Assembly: GCA_007131625.1 (NCBI GenBank)
Contig: SLQC01000048.1
Coordinates: 1-8,651 of the forward strand
Direction: 5' to 3'
Source of the DNA: Balneolales bacterium
GTDB lineage: Bacteria > Bacteroidota > Rhodothermia > Balneolales > Natronogracilivirgulaceae
Length of the DNA: 8,651 nt
Shown here: positions 1 through 5,243 of the stretch, piece after piece
Numbering within the stretch: position 1 is the first letter of the stretch
Layout of the letters: every line of letters starts with the position of its first letter
Notes under the pieces: model-generated
Told to the model about the DNA's origin: nothing
The model's input: only the letters and a program-made list of their open reading frames with translations
The model's database searches: none
Program-made: the position numbers and the translations under genes

Positions 1-233
1 AAGATATGGGCTTTGATGATTTCGGCCTCAATTTCAATAATCCTGATTTTGTCAACTATGCCAAAAGCTATGGAGCTTTCGGTCATCGGCCCGAAAGTGA
101 TGCGGATTTCCAGAAAACTCTTCACAGCTGCCTGAACTCCAAAGGGGTACACCTGATCGATCTGCCGATTGATTATACATTGAATCACTCCATATTAAAT
201 GTGTTGATCAAGCAGACCACTCAAAAATTGTAA
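1..233 (+). CDS. C-terminal end of an acetolactate synthase-type ThDP enzyme (partial)
   Basis: The reading frame is open at the left edge and ends at TAA 231-233, so only about the last 76 residues are present. The visible peptide has FNNPDFVNYAKSYGAFGHRP, then a stretch ending in GVHLIDLPIDYTLN. This matches the end of the C-terminal thiamine-diphosphate domain of acetolactate synthase large subunits, where 'NPDFVKYAESFGA' and 'hviDvPvDYsEN' are usual. That enzyme condenses two pyruvates to 2-acetolactate for branched-chain amino acid or acetoin formation; the cofactor and catalytic residues lie outside the window. The last 15 residues are less typical of the family. A related decarboxylase or oxidase of the same fold is the main alternative. 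Whether the gene is whole upstream cannot be seen. Confidence 0.75.
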   Translation, partial: DMGFDDFGLNFNNPDFVNYAKSYGAFGHRPESDADFQKTLHSCLNSKGVHLIDLPIDYTLNHSILNVLIKQTTQKL

Positions 234-765
234 CCCGTTTTGCCATGGCAGAAATTTTATTCCTTTCGACTTACGCCCGGTAAAAACACTCCAAATACAG
301 GGAACCGATGATGTGGAAAAAGCCCTTGAAACGGCAATTTGCCGCAGGTTGTCCGGTCATTGTGAAACCGACGCTGACGACACCTTTGTCATGCCTGGCA
401 CTGGATGTCTATGTTGATGGCGGTTTGTCTTGCATTTTAAAATCGGGCTGTTAATCCGTGCTCGATAGTTGGCAGTAGTGCAAGTTTATGTATCAGTAAA
501 AATATATCATTGGTATTCAATCCAATTGCAAATAATTATCGTAATGATAATACAATGAAGGTATTGATCTTTCTTGACGGTTTTACACGGAAAAAATCAT
601 AACAAAAAAAGTTATGACATAATCCGGATAAGCAGCAGGTAATTTTGATAAACAACGATAATATTTCACGATGAAACATCCATGCCAGAAACTTCTATCA
701 CACTGGTGCATGAATAAACTCATGGATGCTCCGTGTAACCTTATGAATCAGATAATATTATACAG
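234..765. other. Gene-poor stretch with possible coding remnant and AT-rich upstream region
   Basis: No full-size gene is supported in these 530 bases. From about 247 to 417 one forward frame is open and reads protein-like (TLQIQGTDDVEKALETA). Near 340 the protein-like character seems to move to the next frame (AAGCPVIVKP), which stops at TAA 452-454. This could be a frameshifted remnant of a gene end, but no family is recognised. From about 470 the DNA is AT-rich and looks regulatory. It contains a palindrome at 535-551, a weak promoter-like pair (TTGACG 574-579 and CATAAC 598-603, spacer 18), and a short ORF at 671-769. Confidence 0.4.
535..551. promoter_or_regulatory. Perfect inverted repeat ATTATC-N5-GATAAT, possible operator
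   Basis: The sequence ATTATCGTAATGATAAT has perfect 6-bp arms around a 5-bp centre. It lies in the AT-rich region about 215 bp upstream of the anti-sigma gene and is not followed by a T-tract, so it does not look like a terminator. Its GATAAT/ATTATC words are those found in Fur-type boxes, but their order differs from the consensus GATAATGATAATCATTATC. It may bind a dimeric repressor; which one is unknown. A chance palindrome in AT-rich DNA is a real alternative. Confidence 0.3.
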
Positions 766-769
766 ATGA
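671..769 (+). CDS. Small ORF of 32 codons overlapping the anti-sigma start
   Basis: ATG 671 opens a frame of 32 codons that ends in TGA 767-769. That stop overlaps the ATG of the next gene (766-768) in an ATGA junction. The peptide begins MKHPCQKLLSHWCMNK and contains three cysteines; no domain or signal is recognised. An in-frame TAA at 659-661 blocks extension upstream. There is no clear Shine-Dalgarno sequence. The overlap is the arrangement used for translational coupling, so this may be a leader peptide for the anti-sigma gene, which itself has no visible ribosome binding site. It may equally be a chance ORF. Confidence 0.3.
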   Translation: MKHPCQKLLSHWCMNKLMDAPCNLMNQIILYR

Positions 770-1587
770 AAGACGAAAAAAAGTTTCGGGAAATTTGTGT
801 GGCCTATGTTCTTGGTGCTCTTGAGGAAAAAGAACAAGAGGAATTCGAACTTTTTTTGCAACAGACGGATCACGAACACCTGGAAATTCTCAGGGAGTAT
901 CGCGACACGGTCATGCAACTCTCTCTGGCAGTCCGACAACGTCCACCGGATCATCTTAGACATCAGATTCTCGATACCATTCAAAAACGAAGCCAATACA
1001 ACAAGCAAAAAAAACCATCCGTCGCGAGCCGGCTTGGGAAATTACATCGCGGTCTTGGGTTTCATAAACCGGCGACCGCTCTGGCAACACTCGCAGCTTT
1101 GTTACTGCTTGGATTCGGTCTGGTGATCTACAGTTATATGCTTCATCAGCATCTCGACGAACATCATGAAACGGTAGAGGAACTCCGTGACGAATTGAAT
1201 GCCACATATGAATATCTGAGTATTCTGGAATCACGTCAGCTTGAATATGTCCGGCTGGAAGGTGCCGACCATGTCAACGCTGCGTTCGGAAAACTGATCT
1301 GTGATTTGGGCCGGAAGCGGGCTTTGCTGCTAATGTCCAACCTGCCTCCTCTGCCAGAGAATAAATCATATCATCTTTGGGTGATTAAAAACGGCCATGC
1401 TGTAAACAAAGGCAGGGTGGATGTCGGAGCGAACAGCATTCACAACTACTTCCTGTTTGAAGAGTTCGAAATAGATGATGTATCCGAGACGGATGAAGTT
1501 CTCTTCACCATAACCCTGGAGACGGAAACCGGGAGAACCGAGCCTTCGGGTGAAACGCTGATGTCAGGCTCTCCGCTTATGCTTTGA
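766..1587 (+). CDS. Membrane anti-sigma factor, RskA-like C-terminal domain
   Basis: This 273-residue protein has the layout of an ECF anti-sigma factor. The cytoplasmic N-terminal part (about 1-75) has the helical pattern AYVLGALEEKEQEEFE followed by a Pro/Leu-rich segment, as in RskA-type sigma-binding domains. The HxxxCxxC zinc motif is absent. A single membrane helix lies at about 105-125 (ATALATLAALLLLGFGLVIY). A charged, probably coiled-coil stretch follows to about 160. The extracytoplasmic RskA-like domain runs from about 165 to 270, with LPPLPENKSYHLWVIKNG at 193-210 and FTITLETETGRTEPSGE at 247-263. The family binds and holds an ECF sigma factor until released, usually by proteolysis. 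No sigma gene lies beside it in this window, which is unusual because the pair is normally adjacent. The start at 766 has no Shine-Dalgarno sequence. Confidence 0.85.
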   Translation: MKDEKKFREICVAYVLGALEEKEQEEFELFLQQTDHEHLEILREYRDTVMQLSLAVRQRPPDHLRHQILDTIQKRSQYNKQKKPSVASRLGKLHRGLGFHKPATALATLAALLLLGFGLVIYSYMLHQHLDEHHETVEELRDELNATYEYLSILESRQLEYVRLEGADHVNAAFGKLICDLGRKRALLLMSNLPPLPENKSYHLWVIKNGHAVNKGRVDVGANSIHNYFLFEEFEIDDVSETDEVLFTITLETETGRTEPSGETLMSGSPLML

Positions 1588-1662
1588 CCCAGGGCTTGCC
1601 TGAACTTATCAGGACGAAACGAAACTTGCCAGGGCTAACCGGAATTTGCCGGGGCTACAACA
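1583..1662 (+). repeat. Four imperfect 20-bp tandem repeats
   Basis: Four consecutive 20-bp units start at 1583, 1603, 1623 and 1643. The clearest is AACTTGCCAGGGCTAACCGG (1623-1642). By eye, the first, second and fourth units match it at about 12, 14 and 13 of 20 positions. The first unit overlaps the anti-sigma stop codon (1585-1587). The unit length is not a multiple of three, so this is not a peptide repeat in one frame. The array fills most of the gap before the thioredoxin-like gene. The second unit also contains a small hairpin (CCTGA-N5-TCAGG, 1599-1613, running in from the first) with no T-tract. Confidence 0.55.
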
Positions 1663-1687
1663 CCAAACCTGTCGGAGTGAACAAATC

Positions 1688-1900
1688 ATGCAATCACAAA
1701 TTTCCTACCTTTCCCGTTTTAACCGGGCTTTTTTAATAGTCTTATTACCGGGGACCTTATCTGTTTATGTTGTAATGGGTGCAAACGGCGACAAAGATAA
1801 TGCCGGACCGGAACCCGCTGTCGCTTGGCACACGTTCGATGAAGCGCAAAGCAAAGCAGCCGGAGAAAGTAAACCGTTGTTCATTTTTGTGGAGGCTGAC
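1688..1900 (+). pseudogene. Secreted thioredoxin-like protein, truncated at its active site
   Basis: ATG 1688 is preceded by GGAG at 1674-1677, a good Shine-Dalgarno at 10 nt spacing. The peptide starts with a signal sequence or membrane anchor (FLIVLLPGTLSVYVV, about residues 15-29). It continues with AWHTFDEAQSKAAGESKPLF and then IFVEAD (residues 66-71). This is the usual lead-in of DUF255/thioredoxin-like proteins, where 'W..fdeAl.kAk.e.KPlfvd..a.WC.wC' is expected. The homology stops at Asp71 (codon 1898-1900), just before the CxxC site. The frame then runs through unrelated sequence to TGA 2006-2008, where it is antisense to a DUF3179 piece. The catalytic part is missing, so the gene is most likely dead. 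It may once have been a periplasmic redox protein. Confidence 0.65.
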
Positions 1901-1920
1901 TCATCAGCGGATTCATCATC
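1901..1920. other. Junction between opposed gene fragments
   Basis: Thioredoxin-like coding on the plus strand is recognisable up to 1900. DUF3179 coding on the minus strand is recognisable down to 1921. The 20 bases between contain repeated TCATC words, which could have served as microhomology in a recombination event. The second junction must lie near 2450-2504, at the start of the methyltransferase gene. No inverted terminal repeats, target-site duplication or transposase were seen. Confidence 0.45.
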
Positions 1921-2448
1921 GATAATCCCGTGTACACGCGCTTTGTTATTCCGGCGATTGTCACTATTCTTGACGGGAAAGAGTATGCTGCTGTCATCGG
2001 TGAGATAGCTGCTTCCATAGGCAAATCCTGAATAATCACGTTGGAATTCGGTCTCCGTAGTCAGTACCTCTGGATCGGGATACAGTTCAAGCCAGGTCTC
2101 CCACGTCGTTTCAAGAACCTGAAAAGTTTCAATATTTGTGCCGGAAATCGAACCGTTGACACTGCACAGCAGCATTTGTGACCAATTGCTGTCGGTGTTG
2201 CGATCAAAGGCAATCAAATTGTTCCGGAACAATAATCCGGATACTCCAAATTCGGTCTCCTCCCCGTCAATATTACGATTCCAGGCCATAGCGGTTCCTG
2301 TCAGAGGGCAATGCATGACAGCAGCAGACTTATCTCCGAATTGGTCGTTTACAATCTCGTGGCAATCAAGAATCTGATGGAGATAGGTGCGTATCTTGCC
2401 CCCGGATTGGTTTTTTGCTTGCAATTCTGCATATTTCCGGCGTTGCAT
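1921..2448 (-). pseudogene. DUF3179 protein, internal fragment in inverted orientation
   Basis: On the minus strand the frame encodes a recognisable DUF3179 core: IRTYLHQILDCHEIVND, HCPLTGTAMAWNR, FGVSGLLFRNNLIAFDR, SNWSQ, TTWETW, YGSSYLTDDSSILFPV, DNRRNNKARVHGII. Family resemblance ends at RVHGII (1921). Beyond that the frame runs antisense through the thioredoxin-like gene to a stop at 1765. The usual C-terminal third is absent. The N-terminal region before the 'ILDxHEIVND' segment is also missing or unrecognisable: ATG 2448 is the first Met, but the frame stays open with no better start back to a stop at 2527-2529. DUF3179 proteins are usually exported or membrane-attached and have no settled function. 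The piece lacks both ends and is best read as a relic. Confidence 0.65.
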
Positions 2449-2503
2449 AAAAACTGCTCTGAAGTACGGGCGTTGACTCTGACAAATAACTTCTGCAAGT
2501 ATT

Positions 2504-3124
2504 TTGCACTCGAAAACGGAAAAAATTCAGAAAGAATATGCACGTCTAGCTCAAAAGTATGACGAACATTGGCGTGTTTATCTGGAAGCAACACACAAGC
2601 ATGCCATGGAGATGCTCGAGCCGGAAAAATCCGACCGTATTCTGGATGCAAGTGCCGGAACGGGATTGCTGGCCGGAATGATACGCCGGCAAGTCCCCTG
2701 TGAACTTTCTTTGATAGACATATCCGACGAGATGTTATCAGTTGCCCGGAACAGACTTGCCAATGATCCTTTTACACGCATCAGGAAAATGGATGTTCAC
2801 GCTCTGGATTACCCGGATGCGTATTTTTCGAAAATTGTATGTTTGAACTCTTTCCATTTCTATGAAAATCCTGAAAAAGTACTCAGCGAATTTAGCAGAG
2901 TTTTGAAGAAATCCGGCAAACTGGTGATGGTGGCCTGGTGTCGTGATCCATGGCATTTCCGGCTTTTTGACGTTGCCATGCGCATAACGCAAAGACCCTA
3001 TGCCGGATCGCACACCTCGGCCGAATTGCAAAGGTTGCTTAAAGTATCGGGATTTACCGTTTCAAAATCCCGACGATGGTCACACAGGTTCTGGAGTCTG
3101 TTAAATATTCAGGCTGAAAAGTGA
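2504..3124 (+). CDS. Class I SAM-dependent methyltransferase
   Basis: The 206-residue product is a Methyltransf_11-type enzyme with a Rossmann-like fold. It has an N-terminal helix (KIQKEYARLAQKYDEHW, about 7-23), motif I DASAGTG at 48-54, the ribose-binding acidic Asp72 in LIDIS, and a LNSFHFYENPEKVLSEFSRV segment at about 114-133. It would transfer a methyl group from S-adenosylmethionine in the cytoplasm. The substrate is not evident: sequences like this are often annotated as small-molecule or quinone methylases. It lacks the cluster of cysteines that would mark an ArsM arsenite methylase. An in-frame TGA at 2480-2482 and no earlier ATG leave TTG 2504 as the start, without a clear Shine-Dalgarno. 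The next in-frame ATG would remove the N-terminal helix. The upstream DNA is rearranged, so the original start region may be lost. It converges on the minus-strand cluster, with stops 5 bp apart. Confidence 0.75.
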   Translation: MHSKTEKIQKEYARLAQKYDEHWRVYLEATHKHAMEMLEPEKSDRILDASAGTGLLAGMIRRQVPCELSLIDISDEMLSVARNRLANDPFTRIRKMDVHALDYPDAYFSKIVCLNSFHFYENPEKVLSEFSRVLKKSGKLVMVAWCRDPWHFRLFDVAMRITQRPYAGSHTSAELQRLLKVSGFTVSKSRRWSHRFWSLLNIQAEK

Positions 3125-3129
3125 TATCC

Positions 3130-3825
3130 TTAGCCGGCGATCAGTCGTTTATATACACGTACCAACCTGTCCTGACCGGCTCCAAAGCGGAAAAACAGAT
3201 ATATCAGAATAAAAGCGAACTGCAAACGAATTATTCCGTTGTTTCTGTACTTACGCGCCGATGTTATGACATTTTTCGGGATAATGGAGTAGTTGGCAAG
3301 ACGTTTTATCCTGCCGATTAATTCATTGTCCTCCATAACGATCAACGTTTCATCAAACCCCCCGACTTGTTCAAACAACTCTTTGGTGATGAAAAGGCTC
3401 TGATCACCGTAGCGAAATGCGTTAATATCAAATCGGGTAAACCAGCCATACAATCTCAGCATAAAATGGGGGTCATCAAATGATAAACGGAACCCGCCTG
3501 CCTGTTCGTTTCGGGATATCGCCCGTAGGATGTCTTCGGCAAAGGTAATCGGGGGGAAGGTATCCGCATGTAAAAAATACAGAACACGACCTTTGGCTCG
3601 CCGGGCTCCTTCATTCATCTGATATGCTCTCCCTTTTTTTGAGGCCATAATAACAAGTGCTCCGGCTTTATCGGCCTCGTCGGCAGTCCGGTCATGACTG
3701 TTGCCATCCACGACCAGGATTTCCGAAATCCCGGGGTGGGGGTGAGCAGCTTTTGTTTTCAGGTAATGGATCAGCCTGCCAATATGGTCCTCTTCCTCAA
3801 ACGTCGGGATGATGATACTTATCAT
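3130..3825 (-). CDS. Family 2 glycosyltransferase, TIGR04283 type
   Basis: The product is a 231-residue GT-A glycosyltransferase. It opens with MISIIIPTFEEEDHIGRLI, followed by the nucleotide-binding VVDGNSHDRT (38-47). The metal-binding DxD position reads HAD in LHADT (85-89). The acceptor-side motifs GDQSLF (140-145) and MEDNEL (164-169) follow. A hydrophobic tail (about 203-216, AFILIYLFFRFGA) may touch the membrane. Length and motifs fit TIGR04283, first named 'rSAM/selenodomain-associated transferase 2' and now annotated as an arsenosugar biosynthesis glycosyltransferase. Its start overlaps the stop of the preceding gene in ATGA, and GGGAGGAA upstream is an excellent Shine-Dalgarno, so the two are probably translated together. 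The donor and acceptor cannot be read from sequence. Confidence 0.85.
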   Translation of the reverse strand: MISIIIPTFEEEDHIGRLIHYLKTKAAHPHPGISEILVVDGNSHDRTADEADKAGALVIMASKKGRAYQMNEGARRAKGRVLYFLHADTFPPITFAEDILRAISRNEQAGGFRLSFDDPHFMLRLYGWFTRFDINAFRYGDQSLFITKELFEQVGGFDETLIVMEDNELIGRIKRLANYSIIPKNVITSARKYRNNGIIRLQFAFILIYLFFRFGAGQDRLVRVYKRLIAG

Positions 3826-4418
3826 AAATGTTCCTCCCAGTCCCAGGCCGTGTCCACATCTTTGAGAACAGGCAACTCCTGCCAGATGATATTTTTATTC
3901 TGGAAATCCCTGATGGTTTCCTCAAAAACCGAGTCGGTACTCCAGGTTTTGTTTTGGAAAACATCCGGGACCATCCGACTCAATCCCAGCAGGTAATATC
4001 CGCCGTCCCGGGCCGGACCGATAACAGCCTCAAACCGATTTAAAATGTCAAATGCCCTGGTAATATGATTTGACTGCAATTCAAGGCAATCGCTCCCGAT
4101 GATCACGACCTTCCGATATCCCCGGTTAAAAATTTTCGCAAAAGCATGGCGCATGCGATCACCAAGATCCCGGCCGCGTTGCAGATGTTTGTAATGATTT
4201 ACATCAGACCACCTGTCATTATCATCGATAAAATCGCTGTAGAAAATATGTGTGTCTTCCGGAATATCGGCTGTGACTCTCCAGGTGTGATCGAGCAGTT
4301 TCAGGTACACTTTAAGTGCTTCCCGTTCACCAATTGCTTCAGCCAGTCTGGTTTTGACTCTGCCTGGCTGAGGATTTTTCACAAAAATTATCAGGGCTGC
4401 ATTTTGATCAGTAGACAT
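3822..4418 (-). CDS. DUF2064 / TIGR04282-type glycosyl- or nucleotidyltransferase
   Basis: The product has 198 residues with a GT-A/MobA-like nucleotide-binding fold. The N-terminal LIIFVKNPQPGRVKTRLA (9-26) is the signature nucleotide-binding loop. GSDCLEL (108-114) carries the metal-binding acid, and GPARDGGYYLLGL (134-146) and DVDT (187-190) follow. This matches DUF2064 and TIGR04282, the partner of TIGR04283 and earlier called 'rSAM/selenodomain-associated transferase 1'. The family relates both to sugar-nucleotide and CofC-type nucleotidyltransferases and to glycosyltransferases such as SenB, which forms selenosugar, so the exact reaction is open. The 60-bp gap upstream to the HAD gene is the largest in the cluster and holds inverted repeats. 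ATG 4418 has no clear Shine-Dalgarno. Confidence 0.85.
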   Translation of the reverse strand: MSTDQNAALIIFVKNPQPGRVKTRLAEAIGEREALKVYLKLLDHTWRVTADIPEDTHIFYSDFIDDNDRWSDVNHYKHLQRGRDLGDRMRHAFAKIFNRGYRKVVIIGSDCLELQSNHITRAFDILNRFEAVIGPARDGGYYLLGLSRMVPDVFQNKTWSTDSVFEETIRDFQNKNIIWQELPVLKDVDTAWDWEEHL

Positions 4419-4439
4419 AATTGACTCATTTAATAACGG

Positions 4440-4455
4440 TAACCAAAAATGGTTA
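4440..4455. repeat. Inverted repeat TAACCA-AAAA-TGGTTA
   Basis: A perfect 6-bp inverted repeat with a 4-base centre lies 22 bp upstream of the DUF2064 start. In the direction of transcription (minus) the T-run comes before, not after, this hairpin, so it is not itself a terminator. It could be an operator or an RNA hairpin in the leader of the transferase pair. Confidence 0.3.
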
Positions 4456-4478
4456 AAAAAAATCCGCTCGAATGCCGG
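4455..4478 (-). terminator. Possible weak intrinsic terminator after the HAD gene
   Basis: Read on the minus strand, the bases directly after the HAD stop codon form CCGGCATTCGAGCGG (4478-4464), a short GC-rich hairpin with one bulged G. One base later eight T residues follow (4462-4455). This is the layout of a Rho-independent terminator, but the stem has only about four pairs, so any termination would be partial. If active it would lower expression of the two transferase genes relative to the four genes before them. Confidence 0.3.
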
Positions 4479-5243
4479 CTAAGAATGTTTATACAAAAGC
4501 TTTTTGTTCCCGGATTGATCCCGGTTCCATTGTTCGAAATTCCGCTCATTGGTTGATCGCTGATAACTTTTTAAGTCATATATCTGTCTGAATATTTCAT
4601 CAGGGTTATACTTCATAAAAGCATCCATCCGGTTGAATCCCCAGGCAACTGCTCCAAAAGCGATGCGTACCTTCCGTGCAGCTTGAAGATCCCGGACTTC
4701 GTCTCCGACATAGAGTGCTTCTTCCGGCGAAAAACCACTTTTTTCCAACACTTTACTCAACTTATGCCGCTTTCCCCAAAATGTTGCGCCGCATTCGAGA
4801 TAATCGATAAGCGCAGCATTCTCCTTCCCCATGATGTCCCGTACATTTTTCAGCGAGTTCGAACTGACAACGGCAATGGTGGCGCCCTTTTCAAACAAAT
4901 GCTCCAACACCTCTTTGATTCCATTATGCAACACCACCTGTTCCGCCTTTCCGGACATCATCTTGCGCAGATGAGAGGCAATCACGGGAACTTTGTACAA
5001 AGGTATTCCGAGCTCGTTGAACACCGATATGGGATCGTAACCCCTGATTCGTTCAAGATCTTCGGCTTTGACGGGTTTGAAATCGTATTTATCAGCCACA
5101 GGGGAGATTACCGTCATAGCCCAGCTAACGGAATCGGCCAATGTGCCGTCAAAATCAAATATGATTAACGAGTAATTCTTATTCAATGAGTTGCGATTTT
5201 GGGTTTGCTGATTGCATGCGAACCAATCCTTGTTCTTCACCAT
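4479..5243 (-). CDS. HAD-superfamily phosphatase, phosphoglycolate phosphatase-like
   Basis: With the start at 5243 the protein has 254 residues. HAD motif I is DFDGTLADS (30-38) with nucleophile Asp30 and general acid Asp32. Motif II is VVSSNS (125-130), motif III probably Lys161, and motif IV GDEVRDLQAA (180-189). An inserted helical cap lies between motifs I and II (about 45-110), as in the Gph/PGMB subfamily. Such enzymes hydrolyse small phosphate esters in the cytoplasm. The chosen ATG overlaps the phosphoesterase stop in ATGGTGA (5243-5237), and AAAGGAG lies upstream at a rather long spacing. An in-frame ATG at 5297 adds 18 residues but has no ribosome binding site and lies inside the upstream gene. 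The last 30 residues are polar and not typical. The substrate is unknown, but the cluster suggests a phosphorylated pathway intermediate. Confidence 0.8.
   Translation of the reverse strand: MVKNKDWFACNQQTQNRNSLNKNYSLIIFDFDGTLADSVSWAMTVISPVADKYDFKPVKAEDLERIRGYDPISVFNELGIPLYKVPVIASHLRKMMSGKAEQVVLHNGIKEVLEHLFEKGATIAVVSSNSLKNVRDIMGKENAALIDYLECGATFWGKRHKLSKVLEKSGFSPEEALYVGDEVRDLQAARKVRIAFGAVAWGFNRMDAFMKYNPDEIFRQIYDLKSYQRSTNERNFEQWNRDQSGNKKLLYKHS

Noticed and set aside
1646..2008. A 120-codon forward ORF taken as one intact gene
   Set aside because: The ATG at 1646 lacks a ribosome binding site and lies inside the 20-bp repeats. The Shine-Dalgarno-supported start is 1688. After 1900 the frame is simply antisense to the DUF3179 fragment, so the full ORF is not a natural protein.
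2504..3124. Methyltransferase as an ArsM arsenite methylase completing an arsenosugar pathway
   Set aside because: It is short, lacks the conserved cysteines of ArsM, and lies on the opposite strand, convergent with the cluster. Nothing beyond proximity supports the link.
3121..3135. Terminator between the convergent methyltransferase and glycosyltransferase genes
   Set aside because: Only 5 bp separate the stops and no GC-rich hairpin with a T-tract was found on either strand.
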